From Pseudomonas fluorescens (GTDB lineage: Bacteria > Pseudomonadota > Gammaproteobacteria > Pseudomonadales > Pseudomonadaceae), in the NCBI RefSeq assembly GCF_902497895.1, contig NZ_CABVHQ010000005.1, forward strand, positions 1 through 64,000: 64,000 nucleotides of DNA. Reading direction: 5' to 3'. The position numbers and the translations under genes are program-made. The stretch's first letter is position 1, and each line of letters begins with the position of its first letter. Below the pieces are notes generated by a model that saw nothing but the letters and a program-made list of their open reading frames with translations, made no database searches and was not told the origin of the DNA. Below are positions 7,691 to 17,098 of this stretch, piece by piece.

Positions 7691-9124
7691 ATGGAACTTC
7701 ATGTCGTCATCAAGGGCCGCAAGGACCTGGCCGAGCAGCTGTACCAGCAACTGCGCGGCGCCATCGAATCCGGCCGTCTGGCCGCCGGTGCGCAGCTGCC
7801 GCCCAGCCGCCTGCTGGCCGAGCAATTGGGGGTCTCGCGCAAGACAGTCTCAGACACCTACGCGCTGCTGAGCTATGAAAACTTGCTGATCGGCAAGATC
7901 GGTCGTGGCACCTTCGTCAACGCTCGCGCGGCCAAGGCCGAGCGCAAGCAAAGTGCCGCGGACCTGGCCTGTGCCCAGAGCCTGGACAAGTGGCAGAACC
8001 TGCCGGCGATCTTGCGCCACCCCACCCTGGAAGGCACCTTGCGTTGCGAATTCATCGGCGGCGCGACCACCCGCAATCAGTTCCCCCAGGAAGAATGGCG
8101 GCGCTGCACCCAGGACGCGTTGCGCCGGATCGCCTTGAGCGCCGGTTTCTACAGCCAGCCCGAAGGCCTGCCAGCCTTGCGCAGCGCCATCGCCGGGCAT
8201 GTCGCGTTTTCCCGTGGCGTGGCCTGTCATGACGACGATATCGTGGTCTGCAACGGCGCCCAGCAAGCCCTCGACCTGATCGCCCGGGTGGTGATCGAAC
8301 CGGGCAGCCTGGTGGCCATGGAAGATCCCGGCTACACCCCGGCGCGGCTGCTGTTCACCGCCCAGGGCGCGACAGTGGTCGGGGTGCCGGTGGACGCCCA
8401 AGGTATCCAGGTCGAGCTGATTCCCGACGGCACACGGCTGATCTACGTCACTCCATCGCACCAGTTTCCCCTTGGCATGCCGATGAGCCCGGAGCGCCGT
8501 GAAGCGCTGCTGGAGCGGGCTCGCGTGCTGGGCGCGATCGTGATCGAGGACGACTACGACAGCGAATTCCGCTATGCGGGCCGTCCCACCGATTCCCTGC
8601 AAAGCATGGACACCCGGGGCGTGGTCGCCTACGTCGGGACCTTCTCGAAAACCCTGCTGCCGGAGTTGCGGCTCGGGTATGCGGTGCTGCCACCGGCGAT
8701 CCTCAACGCCGTGATCAGGGCCAAGCAGTTGACCGACTGTCACACCTCGACCCTGCCGCAATGGGCGCTGGCCAAGTTTATTGCCGAGGGTTATCTGCTC
8801 AAGCACATCCGCCGTTGCCATACGGTCTACGCCAGTCGCCGGGAACACATTCTCAAGCGCCTGAATGGCGATCTGGCGCCCTGGTTCGAGGTCGTGCCGT
8901 CGATTGCCGGCTTCCACATGGCGGCGCTGTGCAAGGTGGCGGTGGATATCCCGTTGCTGGTCGAGCTGGCGAAAAAAGTCGAAGTCGGGCTTTACCCGCT
9001 GGACAGTTTCTTCCACGACACGCCGGCCAAGAGCGGGTTGTTCATCGGTTTCGGGGCGATCGAAACCCTGGACATCGACCCGGCGCTGGACAAGGTCAGG
9101 GATATTCTCAAACAGATCGCCTGA
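7691..9124 (+). CDS. MocR/PdxR-type regulator (GntR HTH + aminotransferase fold)
   Basis: 477 residues. Residues 1-75 form a GntR winged helix (PPSRLLAEQLGVSRKTVSDT). The rest is a fold-type I aminotransferase domain with the PLP-anchoring K320 in GTFSKTLLPELRLGY and the aspartate stretch VIEDDYDSEFRY. Such proteins sense PLP or a PLP adduct and usually regulate the divergent gene. The ATG at 7691 starts the usual MocR N-terminus; an open frame upstream to 7547 is proline-rich and unlikely to be translated. It is divergent from the AhpD-like gene and followed, on its own strand, by the ABM and cupin genes. Ligand unknown. Confidence 0.9.
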   Translation: MELHVVIKGRKDLAEQLYQQLRGAIESGRLAAGAQLPPSRLLAEQLGVSRKTVSDTYALLSYENLLIGKIGRGTFVNARAAKAERKQSAADLACAQSLDKWQNLPAILRHPTLEGTLRCEFIGGATTRNQFPQEEWRRCTQDALRRIALSAGFYSQPEGLPALRSAIAGHVAFSRGVACHDDDIVVCNGAQQALDLIARVVIEPGSLVAMEDPGYTPARLLFTAQGATVVGVPVDAQGIQVELIPDGTRLIYVTPSHQFPLGMPMSPERREALLERARVLGAIVIEDDYDSEFRYAGRPTDSLQSMDTRGVVAYVGTFSKTLLPELRLGYAVLPPAILNAVIRAKQLTDCHTSTLPQWALAKFIAEGYLLKHIRRCHTVYASRREHILKRLNGDLAPWFEVVPSIAGFHMAALCKVAVDIPLLVELAKKVEVGLYPLDSFFHDTPAKSGLFIGFGAIETLDIDPALDKVRDILKQIA

Positions 9125-9225
9125 TTGGCTCAGTGGTTTTCCCGCGGATTGGCTATTGGTGTTGAAAGAGTGCAGCCCTACTCTTCTCCTCACGAACTCC
9201 CAAGCCCGCAACAGGAGAACCCGCC

Positions 9226-9507
9226 ATGCCCGGCAGCGCGATCAATACCGTCCGGATCCAGGCCGTCCACGGCCGTTCAGATGAGCTTGGCCTGCACCTG
9301 GCGCGGATTGCCGAAGCGGTCCGTGAAGCCCCGGGCTGCCTCGACTACAGCGTGCAGCCGTGCCCGGTCATTGCGGGTGGGTGGATCGTCAGCGGTCACT
9401 GGCAGACCCGCCAATCCATGGAATCGCACTTCGCACTGCCAGCGCTGCAAGGGTTTATCGAGCTGATCGACAACCGAGTGGCCAGCCGTCTGGATTTCAA
9501 TCACTGA
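9226..9507 (+). CDS. Antibiotic biosynthesis monooxygenase (ABM) family
   Basis: 93 residues, a single ABM ferredoxin-like domain: IRVQAVHGRSDEL-type start, EAPGCLDYSVQPCP and the closing LQGFIELIDNRV. Small ABM proteins act as cofactor-free quinol/anthrone oxygenases or quinone-handling enzymes. The substrate here is unknown. A strong AGGAG site lies 8 nt before the ATG. It lies 101 bp after the MocR gene and 47 bp before the cupin gene, so it could be cotranscribed with either. Confidence 0.82.
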   Translation: MPGSAINTVRIQAVHGRSDELGLHLARIAEAVREAPGCLDYSVQPCPVIAGGWIVSGHWQTRQSMESHFALPALQGFIELIDNRVASRLDFNH

Positions 9508-9554
9508 CTGTCTTTCCCGAGCATCACGCCTCCAACCACGTAAAGGTACCCATC

Positions 9555-9965
9555 ATGAACTTCGCGACCTCGATCTTCGCCGGCCTGGCCATGCTGGCCT
9601 CCCTCAATGCCGTGGCCCACGACCCGGTCGACGGCAAGGAAAAGCTCAACATCCTGCAGGAACATCAACTGAGCAACGCACCGGGCCAGAAAGCCATGAT
9701 GCTCACCGTCGACTACGCCCCGGGCCAGGCCAGCGTGCCGCATATGCACCAGGGCTCGGCGATGGCCTATGTACTGGAGGGTGAGGTCACCTCCCAGGTC
9801 AACGATGAAAAAGCCATCACCTACAAGGCCGGCGAATCCTGGTACGAAGCGGCCGGCTCCCGGCACCCGGTATCGGCCAATGCCAGCGCCACCAAGCCGG
9901 CGAAGTTGCTGGTGTTCATATTGATGGGTGAGAAGGACGAGGTGCTGACGCCGTTGAAGAAGTAA
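9555..9965 (+). CDS. Exported cupin-domain protein
   Basis: 136 residues from the ATG at 9555 (MNFATSIFAGLAMLASLNAVA). The first ~21 residues are a cleavable signal peptide ending AVA-HD. A single cupin barrel follows, with a metal-ligand motif (VPHMHQGSAMAYVLEGEV) and RHPVSAN in the second half. The open frame extends further upstream through the ABM gene in another frame and is not coding there. A periplasmic metal-binding or sensing role is likely; the exact reaction cannot be read from sequence. It is downstream of the ABM gene on the same strand. Confidence 0.87.
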   Translation: MNFATSIFAGLAMLASLNAVAHDPVDGKEKLNILQEHQLSNAPGQKAMMLTVDYAPGQASVPHMHQGSAMAYVLEGEVTSQVNDEKAITYKAGESWYEAAGSRHPVSANASATKPAKLLVFILMGEKDEVLTPLKK

Positions 9966-9981
9966 TTGCGGTGTAGCTACT

Positions 9982-10082
9982 AAAAGATCGCAGCCTTCGG
10001 CAGCTCCTACAGGATTTGTATACATTCGCAATATCCCGGGTGTGCGCGGTCAGTGTAGGAGCTGCCGAAGGCTGCGATCTTT
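9982..10082. repeat. REPIN (family A)
   Basis: Left arm 9982-10010 and right arm 10054-10082, here with the CTTCGGC/GCCGAAG variant in both arms (a compensated change relative to the CTGCGGC form). The spacer contains ACATTCG facing CGGGTGT, a seven-pair stem if G-U pairs count. It sits between the convergent cupin and gdhB genes. Confidence 0.88.
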
Positions 10083-10113
10083 GCGGCACCCCACCCAATC
10101 CAAACCATAGCAA

Positions 10114-10150
10114 CAAAAAAAACCCCGCATCTCTCGATACGGGGCTTTTT
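10114..10150. terminator. Bidirectional rho-independent terminator
   Basis: Stem CCCCG(10123-10127)/CGGGG with a 12-base loop, A-run on the left and CTTTTT on the right, so it works in both directions. It lies 15 bp past the gdhB stop (minus strand) and ends the cupin transcript from the other side. Confidence 0.85.
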
Positions 10151-10164
10151 CATTCAGCACTCAA

Positions 10165-13100
10165 TCAGGCAGTGGCAGCAGCCACCGCTTGATCGCTCTT
10201 CGCCAGCTCCGGCGTGGCAGCAATCACCGCCTGACCGCTCAACGCCAGATCCAGCAGCTCACGGTTGGCCACTGCATACATGGCGTAGTCGGTGCCGCTG
10301 GCGGCACGGATTTCCACCAGCATGGCGCGCCAGCGTTCGATCATGCCGTCGTGCTGGGCCATCCACAGCGCCAGGCGTGTTTCCACACTCTGGGTGCCGT
10401 CGCCCATTTGCAGGACCGAGATGGTGATCGCCCGTTGTTGCCAGTCAACGTCATCGCGGAACGCTTCGCGAGCCAGGGCCTGCCAGTTGTTTTCCACCGG
10501 CAGCGCACTGATCTGCTGCAGGTACCAGGTGATGTCCAGCCCACTGCCCACTGCGAAGTAGGCCTTGGCCACGTCCGCCGGGTTCTGACCGGTAACGTCC
10601 GAGGCTTCGATGACCGGCAGCAAGGTGTACAGGTGAGTCGTACCGGCAACCATGCGCGCCAGCAACTCCGGTACACCGGCGGCGACATACGCCTGATAAC
10701 GGGTCTGCCAGCCTTCACGGGTCGGGCCTTCCAGCAGTTCGTCGAGCTTGAGGCCCAACGCCGCCAGGTGCGGACCGAAGTGTGCGACGTCACGGGCAGC
10801 GTTCTGCTCGTTGCGCCGGCTGCGCAGGAACCAGCGGGTAGCCCGACGGCCCAGACGCATCAGCTCGTCCATCAGCTCCAGTTGGACATCCGCCGATACC
10901 TGATAGTCCAGGGCTTCGATCTGACGGAACCAGTGCGGGAGGTGGAAGATGTCGCGCACGATCACATAAGCACCGGCCACGTTCGCCGGGCTCATGCCCG
11001 TGGACTCTTTCAAGCGCTGAACGAAGGTGATGCCCATGTGGTTGACCAGATCGTTGGCGATCTGGGTGCTGACGATCTCGCGTTTCAGACGGTGACGACG
11101 CATGGCTTCGGCGAACTTGCTGACCAGGGTCGGCGGGAACGCGGTTTCCATGTCGCGGGTCAGGTACGCATCGTCCGGCACCTGGGAGTTGAGCAGCGCT
11201 TCCTTGAGGTCGATCTTGCTGTAGGAGATCAACACCGACAGCTCGGCACGGGTCAGGCCATGGCCCGCCGCGACGCGCTCGTTGAGTTGCTCTTCCAGTG
11301 GCAGGAATTCGATGGCGCGATCGAGCTTGCCACGGCCTTCGAGGTCGTTCATCAGACGCTTGTATTCGGCGATCCGCACGTAGGCACGACGGGCCGCCAG
11401 GGACAGTGCCTGGGTCTGCTTGTAGTTGTTGCCGAGTACCAGGTTGCCGACTTCATCGGTCATGCTGCCGAGCAACTGGTTACGTTGCTTCTCGGTCATA
11501 TCGCCAGCCTGCACCACTTCGTTGAGCAGGATCTTGATGTTCACTTCATGGTCGGAGCAGTCCACGCCACCGGCGTTGTCGATGAAGTCGGTGTTGGAGC
11601 CGCCGCCATTGAGGCCGAATTCGACACGACCCAGTTGGGTCATGCCGAGGTTACCGCCCTCGCCCACCACCTTGCAGCGCAGCTCGTTGCCGTTCACTCG
11701 CAGCGCATCGTTGGCCTTGTCGCCGACATCGGCGTGGCTTTCGGTACTGGCTTTCACGTAAGTGCCGATACCGCCGTTCCACAACAGATCCACCGGTGCC
11801 TTGAGCAAGGCGTTGAGCAGTTCGGTCGGGGTCAGCTTGTCGGCCTGGATGTCGAAGCGCTCTTGCATCTGCGGGGAAATCGCGATGCTTTTCGCGCTGC
11901 GGGAGAAGATCCCGCCGCCTTCGGACATGATGCTGGTGTCGTAGTCGGACCAGGCCGAACGCGGCAGGTCGAACAGACGCTGACGCTCGGCGAAGCTATT
12001 GGCAGGCTCCGGGTTCGGATCAATGAAGATGTGCAGGTGGTTGAAGGCTGCGACCAGTTGCAACTTGTCCGACATCAGCAAGCCGTTACCGAACACGTCA
12101 CCGGCCATGTCGCCGACGCCGACCACGGTGATGCTGTCTTCCTGGACGTTGATCCCGCGTTCGCGGAAGTGGCGTTGTACGCCGACCCACGCGCCCTTGG
12201 CGGTGATGCCCATTTTCTTGTGGTCATAACCGGCCGAGCCGCCGGAGGCGAACGCATCGCCGAGCCAGAAGCCATAGTCGATGGCAATGCCGTTGGCGAT
12301 GTCGGAGAAGGTCGCAGTGCCCTTGTCCGCCGCCACCACCAGGTACGGGTCATCATTGTCATGACGAACCACGTTGGCCGGAGGCACCAGAGCGCCGTCT
12401 TTCAGGTTGTCAGTGATGTCCAACAGGCCGGAAATGAAGATCCGGTAGCAGGCAATGCCTTCGGCCTGGATTTCATCGCGACCGCCACCCAGCGGCAGAC
12501 GACGGGGCAGGAAGCCGCCTTTGGCGCCAACCGGCACGATCACAGAGTTCTTCACTTGCTGGGCTTTTACCAGACCCAGCACTTCGGTGCGGTAATCCTC
12601 TTCACGATCGGACCAGCGCAGGCCGCCGCGCGCGACGTTGCCGAAGCGCAGATGCACGCCTTCGACCCGTGGCGAGTAGACGAAGATTTCGAACTTCGGT
12701 ACCGGCTTGGGCAGCTCAGGAATCAGGTGCGGGTTGAACTTGAAGCTGAAATAGGACTTGTTCTGACCGTTGGCATCGGTCTGGTAGAAGTTGGTCCGCA
12801 GGGTGGCCTTGATCAGGTCCAGGTAGCGACGCAGGATGCGGTCTTCGTTCAGCACCTGAACGTCGTCCAGTGCGGAGAGAATCGCATGCTCCAGGCGCAG
12901 CTGCTTGTCGTCGAGGTCATCGCTGGTCAGCTTGCGGGCCAGGTAGAAACGGGTCTTGAACAACCGGGTCAGCTCGCGAGCGATGTCGGTATGGTTGTTC
13001 AGGGTGCTGGCGATGTAGCCAAGGTCGAAGCCCAGGCGAATCTGCTTCAGGTAACGCGCATAGGCACGCAGCAACGCCACGTCGCGCCATGGCAGGCCAG

Positions 13101-15078
13101 CGGTCAGGACCAGACGGTTGAACCCGTCGTTCTCGGCATCGCCACGCACGATATGGACGAAAGCGTCCTGCAGCGTGTCGTTGAGCTGCTGGATGTCGAG
13201 GTTCAGGCCTTCAGCGGCGGTGAACGCGAAGTCATGGATCCAGAACTCGCGACCATGGACCTGGCGCAGGCGATACGGGAACTCACCGAGCACGCGCAGA
13301 CCGAGGTTTTCCAGGATCGGCAGGACGTCGGACAGTGCCAGCGGGGTATCGGCGTGATACAGCTTGCAGTGCAGCTCGCGCTGGCCGGACACCTGCCCCA
13401 GCGGCTGATAGAAGCTCATCACCAGCGGGTTGGTTTCGCTCAGGCTCAGCAAGTGCTGCATGTCGACCACGGCCGAATGCGCAGCGAAACGCTCGCGGTA
13501 ACCGGCCGGAAAACCTTTCGGGAAGTCCGCCAGCACGTTGGTGCCATGGGCTTCGCCGAAGCTTTCGATCACCAGGCTCGCGTAGTCGTCCTGCCAGCTG
13601 CGGCAGGCCTGCACCACTTCTTTTTCCAGCAACAGCGGGTCGATGTCCAGGCGATTCTTCGGGTCGACCCGCAGAATCAGCTGCACACGAGCCAGCACGG
13701 ACTCGGAGAAGAAGGTCCAGAACTCACAATCCGAGGCTTTCAGGCGATCCATCAGCACTTGCTGGATCTTCTGCCGCACTTCGGTGGAATAGATATCACG
13801 CGGCACATAGGCCAGGCAGTAGCAAAAACGGCCGTACGGGTCTTTGCGCAGGAACACGCGGATCTTGTTGCGTTCCTGGATCTGCACGATCGACATCACG
13901 GTGGTGAACAGCTCGTCCACCGGGGTCTGGAACAGATCGTCACGGGGCAGTACTTCGAGCACCTGCGCCAGTTCCTTGCCCAGGTGAGCCTTGGCCTGGA
14001 AGCCGGAACGCTGTTCGATGATCTCGACCTTACGACGGATGTAAGGAATGACCCGCACGCTTTCGCCATACACCGATGAGGTGTACAAGCCCATGAAGCG
14101 GCATTCCTTGATGACCTTGCCATCGGCATCGATCTGGCGGATCGACACGTAGTCAGGGTATGCCGGACGGTGTACACGGCTTGGGTGGGCGGCCTTGGCA
14201 AACGACAGCGGTGTCGGTTCGCGCAGGTAGTTGACCGCGTAGTCTTCGATGCGCAGATCGTCGACGGTCAGGCCGGCGCGCATTAGTTTGGTCAGGCCGA
14301 GGAAAGAACTCTGGTCATATTCGATATGGCCGCCATTCTGGTCATCACCGACCACGAATTCTTCGTAACCGAGGAAGGTGAAGTGGTTGCCCACCAGCCA
14401 CTCGAGGAAGGTCTTGATCTCGTGCTTTTCGTCGGCATCGATAGCGAACTGGCTATTGTCGATGCCTTCGATCAGTTCCTGGACCTTGGCTTTCATCGGT
14501 TCGAAATCGGTGACCGCGACGCGGACTTCACCAAGAACCTGCTCGAGTTCCTTGCTCAGGACATTGAGCTCGGCCACGTTGGCGCAACGGTCGATTTCCA
14601 GGTACATCAGGGATTCTTGCAGGATCCCCTCGCCCTGGGTGCCCTTGGGCAGGATTTCCAGCAGCTCGTTCTTGCTGCCGCGACGCACACTCAGCACAGT
14701 GGTCTGCAGGGTGTGGATGCTGTAGCCGCGACGGTTCAGCTCGGTGCGCACCGAGTCCACCAGGAACGGCAGGTCATGGTGCAGCACTTCGACCGCGGTA
14801 TGGGTCGACTGCCAGCCGTGACGTTCGTAATCGGGGTTGTACACGCGCACTTGCGGTTGCGCGTGATCGAAGCGCTCTAGCAGGCGCCACGCAGAAAGAG
14901 TACAGCCTGCGAGGTCGGACAACCGACGCTGGGTCAGTTCGTCCAGGGAAATGATGCCGAAGAATTGTTCAGCGAACAGCGCCACTTGTGGCAGTGCCTG
15001 TTCACTGATGTGCTGCGCCAGTGCCGCTTGCAATTGGTGATGGAAGTCGGCTTTGCTGGCTGCGGTGAAGAACGACAT
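10165..15078 (-). CDS. gdhB: NAD-dependent glutamate dehydrogenase, large (L_180) type
   Basis: 1637 residues, the giant class of NAD-GDH that oxidises glutamate to 2-oxoglutarate and ammonia during amino-acid catabolism. In P. aeruginosa the enzyme is activated by arginine. The long N-terminal half (about residues 1-700) carries ACT-like regulatory segments. The catalytic core includes GAKGGFLPRRLP near residue 850, followed by VVGVGDMAGDVFGNG and HLHIFIDPNPE. The core glycine-rich loop reads LPLGGGRDEI, slightly unlike the more usual KRPP form. The start at 15078 (MSFFTAASKADFHHQ) has a GGAG site 8 nt upstream; the open frame continues 24 codons further without support. Monocistronic with its own terminator. 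Confidence 0.95.
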   Translation of the reverse strand: MSFFTAASKADFHHQLQAALAQHISEQALPQVALFAEQFFGIISLDELTQRRLSDLAGCTLSAWRLLERFDHAQPQVRVYNPDYERHGWQSTHTAVEVLHHDLPFLVDSVRTELNRRGYSIHTLQTTVLSVRRGSKNELLEILPKGTQGEGILQESLMYLEIDRCANVAELNVLSKELEQVLGEVRVAVTDFEPMKAKVQELIEGIDNSQFAIDADEKHEIKTFLEWLVGNHFTFLGYEEFVVGDDQNGGHIEYDQSSFLGLTKLMRAGLTVDDLRIEDYAVNYLREPTPLSFAKAAHPSRVHRPAYPDYVSIRQIDADGKVIKECRFMGLYTSSVYGESVRVIPYIRRKVEIIEQRSGFQAKAHLGKELAQVLEVLPRDDLFQTPVDELFTTVMSIVQIQERNKIRVFLRKDPYGRFCYCLAYVPRDIYSTEVRQKIQQVLMDRLKASDCEFWTFFSESVLARVQLILRVDPKNRLDIDPLLLEKEVVQACRSWQDDYASLVIESFGEAHGTNVLADFPKGFPAGYRERFAAHSAVVDMQHLLSLSETNPLVMSFYQPLGQVSGQRELHCKLYHADTPLALSDVLPILENLGLRVLGEFPYRLRQVHGREFWIHDFAFTAAEGLNLDIQQLNDTLQDAFVHIVRGDAENDGFNRLVLTAGLPWRDVALLRAYARYLKQIRLGFDLGYIASTLNNHTDIARELTRLFKTRFYLARKLTSDDLDDKQLRLEHAILSALDDVQVLNEDRILRRYLDLIKATLRTNFYQTDANGQNKSYFSFKFNPHLIPELPKPVPKFEIFVYSPRVEGVHLRFGNVARGGLRWSDREEDYRTEVLGLVKAQQVKNSVIVPVGAKGGFLPRRLPLGGGRDEIQAEGIACYRIFISGLLDITDNLKDGALVPPANVVRHDNDDPYLVVAADKGTATFSDIANGIAIDYGFWLGDAFASGGSAGYDHKKMGITAKGAWVGVQRHFRERGINVQEDSITVVGVGDMAGDVFGNGLLMSDKLQLVAAFNHLHIFIDPNPEPANSFAERQRLFDLPRSAWSDYDTSIMSEGGGIFSRSAKSIAISPQMQERFDIQADKLTPTELLNALLKAPVDLLWNGGIGTYVKASTESHADVGDKANDALRVNGNELRCKVVGEGGNLGMTQLGRVEFGLNGGGSNTDFIDNAGGVDCSDHEVNIKILLNEVVQAGDMTEKQRNQLLGSMTDEVGNLVLGNNYKQTQALSLAARRAYVRIAEYKRLMNDLEGRGKLDRAIEFLPLEEQLNERVAAGHGLTRAELSVLISYSKIDLKEALLNSQVPDDAYLTRDMETAFPPTLVSKFAEAMRRHRLKREIVSTQIANDLVNHMGITFVQRLKESTGMSPANVAGAYVIVRDIFHLPHWFRQIEALDYQVSADVQLELMDELMRLGRRATRWFLRSRRNEQNAARDVAHFGPHLAALGLKLDELLEGPTREGWQTRYQAYVAAGVPELLARMVAGTTHLYTLLPVIEASDVTGQNPADVAKAYFAVGSGLDITWYLQQISALPVENNWQALAREAFRDDVDWQQRAITISVLQMGDGTQSVETRLALWMAQHDGMIERWRAMLVEIRAASGTDYAMYAVANRELLDLALSGQAVIAATPELAKSDQAVAAATA

Positions 15079-15535
15079 CTGTGGTACTCCGCTTGGGCTT
15101 GTTATTGATGGAAGCGTCGCGTGTAAACCCCTTTCGGGGCAATCCGTCACCCTGTTCCTGATTCTCGGGCAGAGGAAACAGGGTACAGATGGGTGAAGCT
15201 GGACGAGACGTTCGGGTCACATTCACCTTCTTCGATGGGCATCTGCAAAAACGACTGTCGAACAGATCGACAATGCCTTTACAGGTATCCATCAGTTGCG
15301 CAGCTTAACCAGTGCGGCAAGGCCCGTGCTTGCGATGCTGCGACATATTCGGTCATCGGCACGTAACTCGCGTGCCGCGCATCGAACAACACTAGCAGTC
15401 GCGGAGGAAAACAGAGGCTTTATGGGGAGAATCCGGGCGCGTTAGTGCTGGAAATGACTGTCAACGGGTCAATTGTTCACGGCTGAGATCAATACCCGAG
15501 CTCAGGCCTATGACCGATGAGCAGACCATGGGCTA

Positions 15536-15635
15536 TGCAGGAGCGAGCTTGCTCGCGATGGACGTTAACGATAACGCTTGTTTTCTGAATAAACGCGCCG
15601 CTCTCGAGTCCATCGCGAGCAAGCTCGCTCCTGCA
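15536..15635. repeat. REPIN (family C)
   Basis: Perfect 27-bp arms 15536-15562 and 15609-15635 (core GAGCGAGCTTGCTCGCGATG). The 46-bp spacer begins CGTTAACGATAACGC and is nearly identical, in inverted orientation, to the spacer at 37903-37948. Confidence 0.88.
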
Positions 15636-15677
15636 ATTTGGGCCATGGGCGCCCCTCGAGGTGGAACGGCTGGTGAT

Positions 15678-15703
15678 CGAGCCTGTCCCGGTGGCCAGGC
15701 TCG
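15678..15703 (-). terminator. Hairpin after the zinc-ribbon gene
   Basis: CGAGCCTG/CAGGCTCG with a 10-base loop lies just past the stop of the minus-strand zinc-ribbon gene. There is no T-tract, so it is a weak terminator candidate or a transcript-end stabiliser. Confidence 0.4.
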
Positions 15704-15709
15704 AAGCTG

Positions 15710-17098
15710 TCAATCATCATGAATTGCCTGAAATTTGCTCAGGGTCGAACAGTCATAGCAGAGCATCTGCACCGAGACCTTATCCATCCTGACCTCGATA
15801 TTGCTGGAGTCACACTCGCGGCAGAACAGATGCATGGGCTCAGCGAGGTCCGAGCCAGCAGCAGCGGAAAAAAACCGCGGCACCCACTCATCACGCCAAT
15901 AGATCCCGGGAGACTTGGAAAACCCTGCGCCGCTGTCCTTGAGCACCACGTCATACAACAATCGATGCAACGCGGATTGCGGGACCCGGGAATCCCGATA
16001 GGCGCTCTTTCTCCAATGTCTGGTCAGCGCGTCCTGCGCCGTGCCCAGCATATTGTTTGGAATGGTATTGGCGGCATGGGATCGGCCTTTGGACTTGCCA
16101 GTGGCATAAAAATGCGCAGCGTTCTTTACCGCCAGCCTGGCGAAATAGTAAATCTCACTCACGGAGAAATCCTGGAGCAACTGACTTACGACTGACTCAG
16201 CCCGGGCCTCTGCATTAAAGACCAAATCAACTTCAGCGGCCAACAGGCGAATGTACTGAATAGACTCTTGCCTGGCCAAATCGAATACCAGGGAATACAG
16301 CTCACTTTTCCAGGCGGGTTGAATCACCCCGACCAATTCTTCATACAGCGCCAGATAAAGCGCTTGACGCGAACTTCGCGCGGAATCCAAAAGTGCCACA
16401 TTCGCCAACCAACGCACTTTTGAATAGTCGAGTATTTTATAACCGGCCGCCGGATCAAACGCCTTGATATCCGAATCCGGATCCACCCTCAGCACACCGA
16501 CCTTGTGAAGGCGCTTGAGCACCTCCTCCGACGCCGCGTCACTGGGCGCCAGCCGTTCCGCTCTGGCGGCTGAATCGAGAGACTCGACCGGCTCGCTGGC
16601 AACCGACTTCCTTACATCAAGCAGCGCCAGCAACGACAATTTCTGAACGAAGCCGAGGCTGTCGTAGGGCACCGGCGGGCAAGGCGCTCCGTACCTTTTC
16701 TGCAACTCGTCGCGGTTCATCTGCGCTTGTGCTGCAAGCTTCGCTTGGACGGCCTTGTAACATTCCACACAGGTACATGCGGTACGACGGCCGTAGTAGT
16801 ACCCGGCGGAAAAAACCTGATGCTCGCAGCGCAAGCATTTGAAGGGCGGCACCGAGGTCGCGCTCGTGCCTTTGGCTCGTCGCTTGGTCCACATGGGGAC
16901 ATCGCAGTAAGGACACAGCAGGTCTTTACTGATAATGGGCGGTAACACTTTGAGCAAAGCCCGAGGCTCGATGGCGATTTTGTATTCGGCAAGCAGATCG
17001 GCATTTTTCTCCCCTGCCAGATAACGCTCGTATAACCTTTCAATATCGGCTTCGCAAAGATGTTTAATCTCCGCTGCCCACGCAAAATACTGTTCCAT
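15710..17098 (-). CDS. Unrecognised zinc-ribbon protein (462 aa)
   Basis: I do not recognise this protein. From the ATG at 17098 (MEQYFAWAAEIKHLCEAD; GGAG 9 nt upstream) it has 462 residues. Three CxxC pairs lie near the N-terminus (C62/C65 in CPYC, C88/C91 in CLRC, C110/C113 in CVEC) and two more at the C-terminus (C426/C429 in CREC, C447/C450 in CYDC), so probably two separate zinc ribbons flank a long helical middle. There is no membrane segment, nuclease motif or ATP-binding motif that I can see. It sits alone between gdhB and the PA3069-like gene, which are neighbours in PAO1 as I recall, next to an AT-rich gap. An accessory insertion with nucleic-acid-binding ends is a reasonable inference; its function is unknown. 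Confidence 0.75.
   Translation of the reverse strand: MEQYFAWAAEIKHLCEADIERLYERYLAGEKNADLLAEYKIAIEPRALLKVLPPIISKDLLCPYCDVPMWTKRRAKGTSATSVPPFKCLRCEHQVFSAGYYYGRRTACTCVECYKAVQAKLAAQAQMNRDELQKRYGAPCPPVPYDSLGFVQKLSLLALLDVRKSVASEPVESLDSAARAERLAPSDAASEEVLKRLHKVGVLRVDPDSDIKAFDPAAGYKILDYSKVRWLANVALLDSARSSRQALYLALYEELVGVIQPAWKSELYSLVFDLARQESIQYIRLLAAEVDLVFNAEARAESVVSQLLQDFSVSEIYYFARLAVKNAAHFYATGKSKGRSHAANTIPNNMLGTAQDALTRHWRKSAYRDSRVPQSALHRLLYDVVLKDSGAGFSKSPGIYWRDEWVPRFFSAAAGSDLAEPMHLFCRECDSSNIEVRMDKVSVQMLCYDCSTLSKFQAIHDD

Larger units (their letters stand above)
15079..15709. other. 631-bp gap upstream of gdhB with family-C REPIN
   Basis: Holds the gdhB promoter region (15079-15300), an undistinguished stretch at 15300-15530, the REPIN at 15536-15635 and a hairpin at 15678-15703. 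Short open frames here run through the repeat arms and have no ribosome sites. No gene called. Confidence 0.6.

Noticed and set aside
7691..9124. Identification of the MocR gene as mpaR, the ccoN4 regulator
   Set aside because: It lies 3 kb from ccoN, is divergent from an AhpD-like gene, and has neighbours different from the mpaR locus I recall. MocR proteins are numerous in Pseudomonas.
10189..14079. A 1296-codon open frame on the plus strand opposite gdhB
   Set aside because: It mirrors the codon structure of the gdhB gene in a GC-rich genome, has no domain phrases and no ribosome site. It is an antisense shadow.
15489..15722. Short open frames between gdhB and the zinc-ribbon gene
   Set aside because: They translate the two arms of a family-C REPIN on either strand.
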